A stretch of DNA of 64,000 nt from Burkholderiales bacterium (GCA_026225235.1 JAMFSK010000197.1:62001-126000), one strand, 5' to 3'. Shown: positions 35,099 to 44,478, numbered from the stretch's first letter. Made by a program: numbers and translations. Notes: generated from the sequence alone by a model not told the origin.

Positions 35099-35416
35099 TC
35101 AGCGCGCAGCCAGCACGCCCAGCAGAATGCCCACGCCTACGCCAATACCCACTGCCTGCCACGGCTTGTCGTGCACATAGCGATCCGCATTGTCAGCGGC
35201 CACCTCATACTTCGCGCGCGCAGTCACCGAAGCTTCGGCGAGCGCGGTCTTGGCGTCGTCGAGGCGTGCGCGCAAGCGTGCGCGCACGATGTCGACCTGC
35301 TCGCCGGAAGCCGTCGCGGTCAGCCGCAGCAACTCTTCGGTGTCCGCAACCAGCGTGCGCAGGTCGTCGGCGATCTTCTGCCGGCCCAGGGATAGTTGCG
35401 TCGAATGATCGTTCAT
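35099..35416 (-). CDS. yqjD: ElaB/YqjD family (DUF883) membrane-anchored protein
   Basis: A 105-residue protein. It has a long amphipathic helix (LRTLVADTEELLRLTATASG, RARLRARLDDAKTALAEA) and a C-terminal transmembrane tail with glycines (VGIGVGVGILLGVLAAR), the layout of YqjD/ElaB proteins that tether ribosomes or respond to stationary phase. It is the first gene of a yqjD-yqjE-yqjK run. In E. coli these genes are RpoS-dependent; I found no sigma-54 motif upstream here. Confidence 0.88.
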   Translation of the reverse strand: MNDHSTQLSLGRQKIADDLRTLVADTEELLRLTATASGEQVDIVRARLRARLDDAKTALAEASVTARAKYEVAADNADRYVHDKPWQAVGIGVGVGILLGVLAAR

Positions 35417-35544
35417 CTCGTTGACTCCTCTTAAAAATACGCCCGCCGCTTAGAGTGACGGCAGGTGCGCAGTGGGGGTGCTGCTTCAGATTGCTACCGT
35501 GCGACGGCATCGGCCAAGCTCACGGCGCAAATCGATCAGTCCGT

Positions 35545-35560
35545 GGCGCCGAAAGGCGCC
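35545..35560. terminator. GNRA-capped hairpin downstream of the two-helix protein gene
   Basis: GGCGCC-GAAA-GGCGCC is a perfect 6-bp stem with a tetraloop, 17 bases past the stop of the gene at 35577. Read on the plus strand a TTTTT follows at 35567; the minus strand lacks a T-run. Confidence 0.4.
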
Positions 35561-35576
35561 CGTGACTTTTTGAATC

Positions 35577-35957
35577 TCAGCGCCGCAGATGGCTCATGCG
35601 CGCCCGCAAGGCGGGCGAGCGCGGCATGGGCGGCGCGTTCTGGCGGCGACGAGTCGCGCCGAGCCGCGCGCGCAGCAGGGCTCCGGTGGCCAGCACGCAA
35701 GCCAGCGCGGCAAACAGATAGGCCACGAGCGTGGTCACGGCCAGCAGCGCCGGTGTGCCCGCCGCATAGCAGAGTACCCCTGCCGTGATCCCAATGACCA
35801 ATGCCACGGCAGCCCAATAGAGCATCTCGAGCGCCGCACCGTCGACCGGCGCGTCGGCACGCCGCAACGGAACGGCCCCGCGCGACGCCGAATTCATCGC
35901 CATCTGCGCGAGCGTGGGCGGCGCAGGGTGCCGCCAGAAAGAATGAAGTTGGTTCAA
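35577..35957 (-). CDS. Small membrane protein with two or three helices, unknown
   Basis: A 126-residue protein not recognised as a family. The hydrophobic part LEMLYWAAVALVIGITAGVL and LLAVTTLVAYLFAALACVLATGALL spans about residues 43-92, followed by a basic tail (RRRQNAPPMPRS). The start is uncertain: the first usable codon is a TTG at 35957 with GAGG upstream, and an internal ATG about 18 codons later is an alternative. It lies 160 bases upstream of yqjD on the same strand. Confidence 0.55.
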   Translation of the reverse strand: MNQLHSFWRHPAPPTLAQMAMNSASRGAVPLRRADAPVDGAALEMLYWAAVALVIGITAGVLCYAAGTPALLAVTTLVAYLFAALACVLATGALLRARLGATRRRQNAPPMPRSPALRARMSHLRR

Positions 35958-36244
35958 GGTTGGCCTCGCATGTCGCCAAACAGGTGAAACATGGGCTTCT
36001 CTTCGCAGCTTTCATGCCACACCCGCTGCGCGGCGCTCAATCGGGCGTTTGGCGGCAAGCCCGCGGGCCTTGCGGACAAGGCGTAGGCCCGCACGGGTAA
36101 GTCTTACGGTCAGCAATGTAATTTGGCGGCTCACCCAGGCGGCCAAAAGGGCGCGGCGCAGCCTTACCTGTCTTCGCGCGGCGATTTCGGCTAGCATGGG
36201 ACTTTATTTTAAGACGATGGCCGACGGCCTTTTTGCGGACCTTC

Positions 36245-37330
36245 ATGTCATCTATTGAAACTCCCGATACTCCAAGCAACGCCGAGCAGACACCGGCCCC
36301 ACGCCGCCGCAGCAACCGCCGCAACGCGGGCGCGGTCGCGGGGCTGAAGTCGTACGGGCTGCTGTATGGCTCGTCCGAAGCGATGGAGACGCTCTACGAA
36401 CAGGTGCAACGCGTCGCGCAAACCGATGCGACCGCATTGATCATCGGCGAGTCGGGCACGGGCAAGGAACTGATCGCGCGAACCATTCACGACCATAGCG
36501 CGCGCAAGGACCATCCATTTATCGCCGTCAATTGCGGCGCGATTCCCGACAACCTGATCGAGGCCGAGCTGTTCGGCCACGAGCGCGGCAGTTTTACCGG
36601 CGCGGTGCAGAATCGCCTCGGCTATTTCGAGCATGCGAACGGGGGCACCCTGTTTCTCGACGAAATCACCGAGATGGCGCCGGTGCGTCAGGTGAAATTG
36701 CTGCGTGCGCTCGAGACCGGCACCTTCTATCGGGTCGGCGGCACCGAACAGCTGTCGTCGAACGTGCGGGTGATCGCCGCGACCAATCGCGATCCGGCCA
36801 CCGCGGTCAAGGAAAACGGCCTGCGCGAAGACCTGATGTACCGGCTGGCCGTGTTCCCCTTGCGTGCGCCACCGCTACGCGAGCGCGACGACGATCGCGA
36901 GTTTCTCGCCCAGCATTTCCTCGCCGAACTCAATGCGCAGGAAAGTACGGAAAAGTCGTTCTCTAAGCGCGCCTTCGAAACGATGCGCACCTACTCGTGG
37001 CCCGGCAATGTGCGCGAGCTCAAGAACGCGGTCTATCGCGCCTTTATTCTGGCCGAGACGGTGGTCGAACTCCCTCACCCTCACCTGGCCTCACGCAGTC
37101 GCAAAGCCGTCTCGCAAGGGGATGCGATGAGTGTGTGGGTAGGCACCCCGCTCGCCGACGCGCAGAAGCAGATCATTCTCGGCACACTTAAGCACTGCAA
37201 CGGCGACAAACGTCGCACGGCGAAGGCACTGGGCGTGAGCCTCAAGACGCTTTACAACCGTCTGGGCGCATATGAAAACGAAGGTAACGAAGACGTGGCC
37301 AGCGACCCAAGTACGCCGGAAGCGTCGTAA
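36245..37330 (+). CDS. Sigma-54 activator without a sensory domain (PspF-like architecture)
   Basis: A 361-residue AAA+ activator. Only about 45 basic, disordered residues precede the AAA+ domain, so there is no receiver, GAF or PAS domain. Walker A GESGTGKE is at 68-75, the GSFTGA loop at 115-120, Walker B LFLDEITEM follows, and the C-terminal Fis HTH is TAKALGVSLKTLYNRL. Its central and C-terminal regions are close in sequence to the orphan regulator at 32.5-33.9 kb, so they look like paralogues. The ATG at 36245 is used; a TTG 4 codons upstream is in frame. No clear ribosome site is seen. Confidence 0.9.
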   Translation: MSSIETPDTPSNAEQTPAPRRRSNRRNAGAVAGLKSYGLLYGSSEAMETLYEQVQRVAQTDATALIIGESGTGKELIARTIHDHSARKDHPFIAVNCGAIPDNLIEAELFGHERGSFTGAVQNRLGYFEHANGGTLFLDEITEMAPVRQVKLLRALETGTFYRVGGTEQLSSNVRVIAATNRDPATAVKENGLREDLMYRLAVFPLRAPPLRERDDDREFLAQHFLAELNAQESTEKSFSKRAFETMRTYSWPGNVRELKNAVYRAFILAETVVELPHPHLASRSRKAVSQGDAMSVWVGTPLADAQKQIILGTLKHCNGDKRRTAKALGVSLKTLYNRLGAYENEGNEDVASDPSTPEAS

Positions 37331-37353
37331 GTCCGACGCCCTGCAATCGCAAT

Positions 37354-37385
37354 AAAAAAACGCGTCGCCCCGAGGGGTCGACGCG
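37354..37385 (-). terminator. Terminator of the ABC transporter operon
   Basis: CGCGTCG (37361-37367) pairs with CGACGCG (37379-37385), and on the minus strand the stem is followed by seven T residues (37360-37354). It also lies just after the stop of the activator gene on the plus strand. Confidence 0.85.
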
Positions 37386-37536
37386 CAACTCGCACTGCTC
37401 ACACTTCGCGTACGGCGGGACGCACGCCGGTCGTTGACCGGCCACGTTGCCATACTGCATTTAAAGCAGCAACGAGCATGCCGCGCTGGCGCGCGGCGCC
37501 GGCTCACATCGCGTGCGCCGGCCCTTCAGCTGCCAC

Positions 37537-38865
37537 TCAGCTCTCGATATCTTCGAGACTGAACATTTCGGCCTGGTCGCTGTACGAAAAAATCTCCGCA
37601 TACCGTCCCCAGTTGATCACCGCGTCGAGCGTCTCCATCGCGGCGGAGTCCGACAGAAAATCCTCCAGCTCCTGCTCAAAACGCACGCGCGGCGCACGGT
37701 GCCCCGGACGCTCGTTCAGCACAGTGCGAATCCGCGCGGCAAGCGGCACATAACGCTGCAGATGTTCAGCGAACATGCGCTTGCGCTCGTCGGTGCCGTA
37801 GTCGGAGAAAATCTTGCCGGCCTGGGTCAACATGATGTCGCCTTCGCGCATGTCGGCAAACCCCAAATGCTGCATCATTTCCGCGACCGGGAACAAGTCG
37901 TCGACCTCGAGATGCAGGCTGCGCCCGACTTCAGGCAAGTCGGCCTTGCCGTTGTATGGCGCAGCGGCGAGCGTTTCGATCAGGCCTGCCATCAGGTTGG
38001 TCGAGACAGGCGGCAGCCAACTGCCCAGCGTCAACTGGCCCGGACGCGCCTGGTCGGCGATGACCCGCGCCGTCATCTTGGCGTAGATGTCGTCGACGAG
38101 CTGCCGGAACGCCGGGGCGAGCCGGTTGCGCGGATGCGGGAACGGCACCTTGATCTCGGCGATCACGCGGCCCGGGTTTGACGACAGCACCAAGATGCGG
38201 TCGCACATGAACACGGCTTCCTCGATGTTGTGCGTGACGATCAGCACCGACTTGATCGGCAGCTTCTTTTCATTCCACAGGTCGAGCAAGTCGGTCCGCA
38301 ACGTTTCGGCTGTCAGCACGTCGAGCGCTGAGAACGGCTCGTCCATCAGCAGCAGCGTCGGATCGACCACCAGCGCGCGCGCAAATCCCACACGCTGCCG
38401 CATGCCGCCCGAAAGCTCACGCGGATACGCGTTCTCGAAACCGTCGAGCCCGATCAGGTCGATCGCCTTGAGCGCGCGCTCGCGCCGCTCACGGGCGCCG
38501 ACGCCGAGGGCCTCGAGGCCGGCTTCGACGTTTTGCAGCACCGTCAGCCACGGGAACAAGGCGAACGTTTGGAACACCATCGCGACGCCGTCGGCGGGTC
38601 CGGTCAGCGGTTTGCCGAGATAGTCGACTTGACCGCCAGTCGGCTTGATCAGCCCCGCGATGATGCGCAGCAGCGTCGATTTGCCTGAACCTGAGCGGCC
38701 GAGCAGCCCGACGATCTCACCTTCCAGAAGCGTCAGGTTCGCATCGTCGAGCACCAGCAGTTCGCCCTGCGTCTTGTTGAAGCCGCGGCGCACATGGCTG
38801 ACCCGCAGGATTTCGGCGGGTTCGGCCGGGGCGCCCGGCGTCGGGGTAATGGTCGGATTGAGCAT
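37537..38865 (-). CDS. ABC transporter ATP-binding protein with AAA-associated C-terminal domain
   Basis: A 442-residue ATPase. The ABC domain (residues about 20-255) has Walker A GRSGSGKST, signature LSGGMRQRVGFARAL, Walker B LLLMDEPFSALD and H-loop VTHN; it most resembles nitrate/sulfonate/taurine-type importers. The C-terminal 180 residues (LETLAAAPYNGKADLPEVGR, DDLFPVAEMMQHLGFADMREGD) are the AAA-associated domain found with this class of importer. It lies 12 bases after the permease gene. No substrate-binding protein is next to it, so the substrate is not assignable. Confidence 0.9.
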   Translation of the reverse strand: MLNPTITPTPGAPAEPAEILRVSHVRRGFNKTQGELLVLDDANLTLLEGEIVGLLGRSGSGKSTLLRIIAGLIKPTGGQVDYLGKPLTGPADGVAMVFQTFALFPWLTVLQNVEAGLEALGVGARERRERALKAIDLIGLDGFENAYPRELSGGMRQRVGFARALVVDPTLLLMDEPFSALDVLTAETLRTDLLDLWNEKKLPIKSVLIVTHNIEEAVFMCDRILVLSSNPGRVIAEIKVPFPHPRNRLAPAFRQLVDDIYAKMTARVIADQARPGQLTLGSWLPPVSTNLMAGLIETLAAAPYNGKADLPEVGRSLHLEVDDLFPVAEMMQHLGFADMREGDIMLTQAGKIFSDYGTDERKRMFAEHLQRYVPLAARIRTVLNERPGHRAPRVRFEQELEDFLSDSAAMETLDAVINWGRYAEIFSYSDQAEMFSLEDIES

Positions 38866-38877
38866 GGCGAGGTCGGG

Positions 38878-40626
38878 TCAGTTCAGACGGAGCTTTTCTT
38901 CGGCGTACGCGTACATCGGCCGCCAAAGCAGGCGGTTGAACAGCGTCACGATGAGAGACATGATCGCGATGCCGAGAATGATACGCGGGTAGTCGCCCGC
39001 GACCGTCGCCGCCGCAATATAGGAGCCCAGGCCGTGGGCGACCACGTCGTGATGGCCCCAGGTCACGGCCTCAGCGACGATGCTGGCATTCCACGCACCG
39101 CCCGACGCAGTGATCGCGCCGGTCACGTAATACGGAAAAATGCCGGGCAGCATGACCTGGCGCCACCACTGCCAGCCCCGGATGCGGAAGTTGGTCGCCG
39201 CTTCCTTGAAGTCATTCGGGTAGGAGGTGGCACCGGCCACGACGTTGAACAGGATGTACCACTGCGTGCCGAGCACGATCAGCGGCGAGAGCCAGATATC
39301 TGGGTTCAGGTGATAGCGCACGATCACCACGACAAACACCGGGAACAGCAGGTTCGCCGGGAAGGCGGCCAGAAACTGCGCGAGCGGTTGGATCTTTTCG
39401 GCCAGCGCGGGGCGCAGGCCAATCAGCACACCAAGCGGCACCCAGATGACCGAGGCGATCACGATCAGCACGACCACGCGCAGCAAGGTGATCATCCCCA
39501 TCAGGAACACGTGGCCGACGTCGGGCCAGCCGACCCCGGTCGAGACAAAATTGACCACCCGCCACGCGACGACCACCGCCGCGACCAAGATCAGCAGACT
39601 CCAAATAGCATCGGCCACGCGCGACGACGGGCGCGGGATGGCAGGCACCATCTTCGGGAAGCTCGGAGCACGGATGCGGAACGGCAGGCGCGCGGCCGTC
39701 GCGAGGAGCCACGCGCCCGGCACCAGCAGGCGGTGGATCAGGCGCGTGCGCCGGATCAGGTCGAGCAGCCAGGATTCCGGCGCTTCGCCCGAACTCGTGG
39801 TTTCCATGCGGAACTTGTCGGACCATGCGACGAGCGGGCGGAACAAGAACTGGTCATAGGCGAGGATCACGACCGTCATGGCCAGGATCACCCAGCCGAT
39901 CGCGTGTAGATCCTGCTGGTCGATCGCGAGCGCGACGTAGGCGCCGATACCCGGCAAGGTGATCGAATGATTGCCGACGGTGATGGCTTCGGAGGCGACC
40001 ACGAAAAACCAGCCACCCGACATCGACATCATCATGTTCCAGATCAGTCCCGGCATCGAGAACGGCACCTCGAGCTTCCAGAAGCGCTGCCAGGCAGTCA
40101 GGTGAAAGCTTCGCGACACTTCATCGAGGTCGCGCGGCACGGTGCGCAGCGACTGATAGAAGCTGAACGTCATGTTCCACGCCTGGCTCGTGAAGATCGC
40201 GAAAATCGCCGCGCACTCGGCCCCCGCTACGCGAGTGGGAAAGAGCGCGATGAAAAATGTCACGGTAAAGGAGATATAGCCGAGCACCGGGACCGACTGC
40301 AGGATGTCGAGAATCGGCACCAGCACCTTGCCCGCACGGCGGCTCTTGGCCGCGAGCGTGCCGTAGGTCAGGGTGAAGATCAGCGAGGCGACCATCGCGG
40401 CCAGCATACGCAGGGTCGTGCGCAGCGCGTACTCGGGCAGGTTCGACGGGTCCAGCGAAATCGCCTGCGTGTGCAGGGTCGCGATCGGGGCCAGGGTCTG
40501 ATGAAAACCAATCGCCGCCACCGCGATCGCACCGATGATCAGCGGGAAGGCGACGAAATCCCAGCGGTTCGGCAGCAGCCGCCACGCGGACGCGTTCGGT
40601 GTAGGGAGTTCGAAACCAAGATGCAT
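38878..40626 (-). CDS. ABC transporter permease with two fused membrane domains
   Basis: A 582-residue integral membrane protein with two BPD-type permease domains in one chain. The first has the EAA-like loop EVSRSFHLTAWQRFWKLEVPFSMPG (near residue 190), and the second has KEAATNFRIRGWQWWRQVMLPGIFP (near residue 475). The ATG at 40626 is preceded by GAGGAG; an upstream open frame extends the N-terminus into low-complexity sequence. Downstream, 12 bases away, is the ATPase gene. A fused two-domain permease plus one ATPase would make a complete inner-membrane importer; a binding protein may be encoded elsewhere. Confidence 0.9.
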   Translation of the reverse strand: MHLGFELPTPNASAWRLLPNRWDFVAFPLIIGAIAVAAIGFHQTLAPIATLHTQAISLDPSNLPEYALRTTLRMLAAMVASLIFTLTYGTLAAKSRRAGKVLVPILDILQSVPVLGYISFTVTFFIALFPTRVAGAECAAIFAIFTSQAWNMTFSFYQSLRTVPRDLDEVSRSFHLTAWQRFWKLEVPFSMPGLIWNMMMSMSGGWFFVVASEAITVGNHSITLPGIGAYVALAIDQQDLHAIGWVILAMTVVILAYDQFLFRPLVAWSDKFRMETTSSGEAPESWLLDLIRRTRLIHRLLVPGAWLLATAARLPFRIRAPSFPKMVPAIPRPSSRVADAIWSLLILVAAVVVAWRVVNFVSTGVGWPDVGHVFLMGMITLLRVVVLIVIASVIWVPLGVLIGLRPALAEKIQPLAQFLAAFPANLLFPVFVVVIVRYHLNPDIWLSPLIVLGTQWYILFNVVAGATSYPNDFKEAATNFRIRGWQWWRQVMLPGIFPYYVTGAITASGGAWNASIVAEAVTWGHHDVVAHGLGSYIAAATVAGDYPRIILGIAIMSLIVTLFNRLLWRPMYAYAEEKLRLN

Positions 40627-40939
40627 TGCCGCTCCTCTGTCAGAGAGGCACGACACTACACCAACCCCGATGACAGGCACAACCTTTGAATGCGCACTTT
40701 CTGCCGCCTCGCAACAATCGCCCCGGCGGCCCGGCCGGCATGGCCTGCGGGTGCGCCGAAAGGGCGTGACGAGCGCGCATTCCGGGATACCTGCGGGACC
40801 TGTCGGCAGGTGCAGGCGAGGGGGCCGCCGACGGGCCTTGACCGGCTTGCGTCTCCCCGCTCCTGGCCGTAAAGAAAACAGGCATAACGCCGTTAACTGA
40901 GGAACCTGCCGCCACTTAGCTGCCTCAGCAGCCGGAACG
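40627..40939. other. Divergent promoter region
   Basis: About 310 bases between the permease gene and the diguanylate cyclase gene. I see no gene, no strong hairpin and no convincing sigma-54 motif (a GG-N10-GC pair facing the permease has a poor -12 block). Confidence 0.45.
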
Positions 40940-42679
40940 ATGCAGCACCTCACCGGTCACCGCCCGCCGGCTCCTCAGCAGCAGGAGCCCCATTCAGCCT
41001 GGAGGCTTTGGCTACGAAGCCTCGCGGGCACAGGCATGGGCGTGGCGCTGGTGATTCTGTGCTGGCACATGGCCGGCTCGTTGTCCGAACGACTCCTGCG
41101 TGGCGAGCTCCAGACTACAGCCGAGGCCCGCCGGCAAGTCGCGGTAGCCGTCTCCGACAGCATCCGCCAGTCCCTCGATGGCGACGTCGCCCTGCTGCAC
41201 GGTATCCCGGGCACGATGGCTTCGATGACCGGGGTCCGCGCGGCACTCGTCGATGCCGAACTTCCCCGCTTTGCCCTGCGGGCCTCCGATTCCATCGAAA
41301 CGCGCCGCGCAGTGCTCGAGCGTGACGACCGGCTGACCTCGCTGAGTCACCAGTTCAAGGAAATCGCCACGTTGTCAGGGCTCGACCTGATCTGGCTGAT
41401 CGACCCGCGCGGCACCTGTATCGCCTCGAGCAACGTCGGTGAGCCCCTTTCGTTTGTCGGCGCCCAGTTCGGCGATCGTACTTATATGCAGGCGGTGGCG
41501 CGGGGCCACGCTTCGATCGGATTCGCGCGGGGTCTGGTAACGGGGGTGCCGGGCATCTTCGTGACCTCGCCGGTCATCTCGGCCGGCAAGGTGGTCGGCG
41601 CCGTCGTCGGCAAGATCAACCTGAGCCGCACGCGGCATTGGGTTGCGCAACCCGGCGCTTTCGTGGCCGACCAGAACGGCGTCATCATCCTGGCCCACGA
41701 CCCGAAATTTCAGTGGCATGCCCTGCCGGGCGCGGCAGCGCTGACGATGAGTGCGCCCGAACGGGAGCGAATCTACCCGGCCCGCGACATCGTGGCGCTG
41801 CGCGTGATGCCCCAGGGCGCACGGCTGCGAGCTCAGGCGCCCTGGTTGTCGAACATCCTCGCCGAGGGCCTGGTATCGATCGAAGGCGGCCCTCCGTCCC
41901 TCTTGCGCATTAGCTCGAGCGCCCGCCATGACCTCAAGACCGGGCTGGTCGTGCCGTTTGATCTCTCGGATGACGCCGAGCAGAACTACCGCCGCAACCG
42001 GCTCTTGATCTTCTTCGCTAGCCTCAGCGTGCTCGCCGTCTGCATCGTCCTGACCATCTCCTACAGCCGCGAGCGGCGCCTGCACCGCGCCACGCGCGAC
42101 CTGGCCGCACAACTCCAGCAGGCTAACGACCGGTTGTCGGACGAAGCCCGCTTTGATGCCCTGACCGGCGCCCTGTCGCGCCGCTATTTCCTCGACCGGC
42201 TGCGCAACGAGCTGCGCCACGCGCAGAGCACCCAGCAGGCGCTAAGCATGATGATTGCCGATCTCGACCACTTCAAACAGGTCAACGACCGATACGGTCA
42301 TGCGACCGGCGACCGCGCGCTCGAGTACTTTCATGCCGTCTGCGCGCGCGTGCTGCGCGTCGAAGACGCGGTCGGGCGGCTGGGCGGCGAGGAGTTCGGC
42401 ATCCTGTTGCCGGGTGCGCCGGCCGGTCAGGCCGAGCAGCTCGCCGAACGGATCCGGCTGGATTTCCGCCGCAGCCGGCCCGCCTCGATCCCCGAAGACA
42501 TCGGCCTGAGCGTCAGTATCGGCATCGCTGCCGCCCAGCGCGACGATTCTCCCGAGCGGCTGCTGTCGCGGGCCGACCAAGCGCTCTACCTCGCCAAGGC
42601 TCGCGGACGCAACCGTTGCATGGTGTTCGACACGCATGCCGAAGCCGCCACGACCGATGAGGCCGTGATCAGCGAATAG
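40940..42679 (+). CDS. Membrane diguanylate cyclase with periplasmic dCache sensor
   Basis: A 579-residue protein: transmembrane helix at about 33-50, a large periplasmic sensor (FGDRTYMQAVARG, GIFVTSPVISAGKVVGAVVGKINL, typical of dCache), a second helix near 355-375, a coiled linker and a GGDEF domain. The active site is GGEEF (482-486) with DLDHFKQVNDRYGHATGD, and an allosteric I-site RVED (473-476) lies five residues upstream. It should make cyclic di-GMP and be product-inhibited. It is a single gene. Cyclic di-GMP could matter to the VpsR-like regulators 4-15 kb away, but that is speculation. Confidence 0.93.
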   Translation: MQHLTGHRPPAPQQQEPHSAWRLWLRSLAGTGMGVALVILCWHMAGSLSERLLRGELQTTAEARRQVAVAVSDSIRQSLDGDVALLHGIPGTMASMTGVRAALVDAELPRFALRASDSIETRRAVLERDDRLTSLSHQFKEIATLSGLDLIWLIDPRGTCIASSNVGEPLSFVGAQFGDRTYMQAVARGHASIGFARGLVTGVPGIFVTSPVISAGKVVGAVVGKINLSRTRHWVAQPGAFVADQNGVIILAHDPKFQWHALPGAAALTMSAPERERIYPARDIVALRVMPQGARLRAQAPWLSNILAEGLVSIEGGPPSLLRISSSARHDLKTGLVVPFDLSDDAEQNYRRNRLLIFFASLSVLAVCIVLTISYSRERRLHRATRDLAAQLQQANDRLSDEARFDALTGALSRRYFLDRLRNELRHAQSTQQALSMMIADLDHFKQVNDRYGHATGDRALEYFHAVCARVLRVEDAVGRLGGEEFGILLPGAPAGQAEQLAERIRLDFRRSRPASIPEDIGLSVSIGIAAAQRDDSPERLLSRADQALYLAKARGRNRCMVFDTHAEAATTDEAVISE

Positions 42680-42814
42680 GGCCCGGCCGCTGCGCGTGAG
42701 GCGGTCGGGACCCGCCTGGGCGGCAGAAACCTGAATCCAGACAGACGCTTGCACGCTTCGTGGAATCAGCGGTTATCATCGGTATTCACTATCGGCTGCT
42801 GAAAGGAGGCGCGC

Positions 42815-43081
42815 ATGAAGGGAAACCTCGTCATAGTATGCCGCGATCAGGACGCTCACGACTTCGACGCGATCATGTCCGAGTACGGCGCATTCCAGTC
42901 GCGTCTGTCGTCCACTGCCTGGTACCTGAAGCTCGAGATCGCCCCGGAACTGGTGCAGGAAGAGATCGTCCAGCGGCTCGGCAAGTACGCGACCCACTAC
43001 ATTTTCGAGGCCACCTCGGTGACGTTCAATACCGTCGACAGCGAAGCCGCGGCCTCGCTAAACGCGCTGTTCGAAGGCTAG
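42815..43081 (+). CDS. Small protein, 88 residues, unknown
   Basis: A compact soluble-looking protein (KGNLVIVCRDQDAHDF, SRLSSTAWYLKLEI, VQRLGKYATHYIF) with beta-alpha character and no signal. I do not recognise the family. A good AAAGGAGG ribosome site precedes the ATG and a terminator follows, so it appears to be expressed as a single gene. Its place between the cyclase and mog gives no functional hint. Confidence 0.7.
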   Translation: MKGNLVIVCRDQDAHDFDAIMSEYGAFQSRLSSTAWYLKLEIAPELVQEEIVQRLGKYATHYIFEATSVTFNTVDSEAAASLNALFEG

Positions 43082-43104
43082 GCGGAACACCCGGCCCACT
43101 CCAG

Positions 43105-43128
43105 ACCCGCTCGAGCAGCGGGTTTTTT
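43105..43128 (+). terminator. Terminator after the 88-residue gene
   Basis: ACCCGCT pairs with AGCGGGT around a 5-base loop and is followed by five T residues. It overlaps the end of the convergent mog gene. Confidence 0.85.
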
Positions 43129-43792
43129 ATTTCTTCTTCGGCCGAAACGCCTTGACCACCGGCTCATGCGTTTCGATGTAAGGGCCGCCGATCAAGTCGA
43201 TACAGTAGGGAATGGCGGCGAAGATCCCTGCGGCGACCAGCGTGCCATCGGCGTCGCGCAAGCCTTCGAGTGTCTCGCGAATCGATTTGGGCTGGCCGGG
43301 CAGATTGACAATCAGCGCCGCATGGCCGTCGATTTCACGAATCGCCGCCACCTGGCGTGACAGGATCGCGGTCGGCACGAAACGCAGGCTGATCTGGCGC
43401 ATCTGTTCGCCGAAACCCGGCATTTCCTTGCTTGCGACGGCGAGTGTCGCTTCGGGCGTGACGTCGCGCCGCGAGGGCCCGGTTCCGCCCGTCGTCAGCA
43501 CCAGGTCGCAGCGCGCGAGGTCCACCAGTTCGACAAGCGCCGCGCTGATCTGCGCGGGCTCGTCGGGAATCAACCGGGTCTCTTGCTGCCAGTCGCTCCT
43601 CAGCGCCGTGCCGAGCCACTCGAGCAGCGCGGGAATGCCCTTGTCCTCATAGACGCCCGTGCTCGCCCGGTCGCTGATCGACACCAGCCCGACCCGCAAG
43701 GGCCGCGCCGGATCGGGCGCCAAAGTCGGTTCCAGCGCTCGAGCTGCCGCGGGGGCACGCTCGCCGCCGGCAACCGGCTCAATAGTCGTCAT
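43127..43792 (-). CDS. mog: Molybdopterin adenylyltransferase
   Basis: A 221-residue MogA/MoaB-fold enzyme that activates molybdopterin by adenylation before molybdenum insertion. Seen are VGLVSISDRASTGVYEDKG, the LVLTTGGTGPSRRDVTPEAT loop and VNLPGQPKSIRETLEGL. I start at 43792 (MTTIEPVAGG); the first 30 residues are a disordered extension not found in E. coli MogA. The start overlaps the end of darP by 14 bases. Cofactor made here would serve the aldehyde oxidoreductase and the xanthine dehydrogenase in this window. Confidence 0.92.
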   Translation of the reverse strand: MTTIEPVAGGERAPAAARALEPTLAPDPARPLRVGLVSISDRASTGVYEDKGIPALLEWLGTALRSDWQQETRLIPDEPAQISAALVELVDLARCDLVLTTGGTGPSRRDVTPEATLAVASKEMPGFGEQMRQISLRFVPTAILSRQVAAIREIDGHAALIVNLPGQPKSIRETLEGLRDADGTLVAAGIFAAIPYCIDLIGGPYIETHEPVVKAFRPKKK

Positions 43793-44405
43793 CGTCGTCC
43801 TCGTCGCTGTCGTCACCGGTTTCGCCGGCGCCGGGCGAAGCCTTGGCCGACGGGCCGCCACCCTGGGCGGCCTTGATCCAGTGAAACAGCTCGCGGAAAT
43901 GCTTGGGCGGGCGTTGTTGCTGGGTGTCGCGGCGCGCGTTTCGGATCAGGTTGCGGCCAGTCTGGACATCGGCCGCGGGATGTTTCGCGATGAACTCGGT
44001 CAGCGCCTGGTCGTCGGCGAGCAGCCGCTCGCGCCAGCGCTCGATCGCATGCATTTTCGCGGTCTCGGCCTTGCTCAGCCCGTTGTAGGCGTCGAGCGCG
44101 TTGCGCAGCGCGGCGACTTCCTCTTCGTGCAGGGAGCGCATGACCTTGCCGACATACTGCATCTGGCGGCGCTTGCCTTCGTGATCGGTGATGCGACGTG
44201 CCTCGCGAACCGCTTCATCAAGCTTTTCGGGCATCGGCATCTTCTTGAGCCCGTCTTTCGACAGCTCAGTCAGTTCCACGCCCAGGAGCTGCAGGGCGTG
44301 ACTATCGCGCTTCAACTGCGACTTGCTGGGGCGTCCGTCGTACGGATCGTCCTCCTCGTCGGCAGCGGCGCGGGGGGGTGGGGAGCTTCGGTCTCTTTGC
44401 GTCAT
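43779..44405 (-). CDS. darP: Ribosome-associated factor DarP (YjgA, DUF615)
   Basis: A 208-residue highly charged helical protein. The family core KRDSHALQLLGVELTELS, ARRITDHEGKRRQMQYVGKVMR and HWIKAAQGGGPSA is present, and the end is very acidic (GDDSDEDDDDDY). DarP acts in large ribosomal subunit assembly. It is divergent from pmbA, a pairing common in Proteobacteria, and overlaps mog by 14 bases. Length matches the Betaproteobacterial members. Confidence 0.92.
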   Translation of the reverse strand: MTQRDRSSPPPRAAADEEDDPYDGRPSKSQLKRDSHALQLLGVELTELSKDGLKKMPMPEKLDEAVREARRITDHEGKRRQMQYVGKVMRSLHEEEVAALRNALDAYNGLSKAETAKMHAIERWRERLLADDQALTEFIAKHPAADVQTGRNLIRNARRDTQQQRPPKHFRELFHWIKAAQGGGPSAKASPGAGETGDDSDEDDDDDY

Positions 44406-44478
44406 GGGCAGTATTGTATCGCTGCGCCTTTGTGGAAAGGCTTGCTATGATCTCGTCGATCAAGGAGACCTCACCGAC

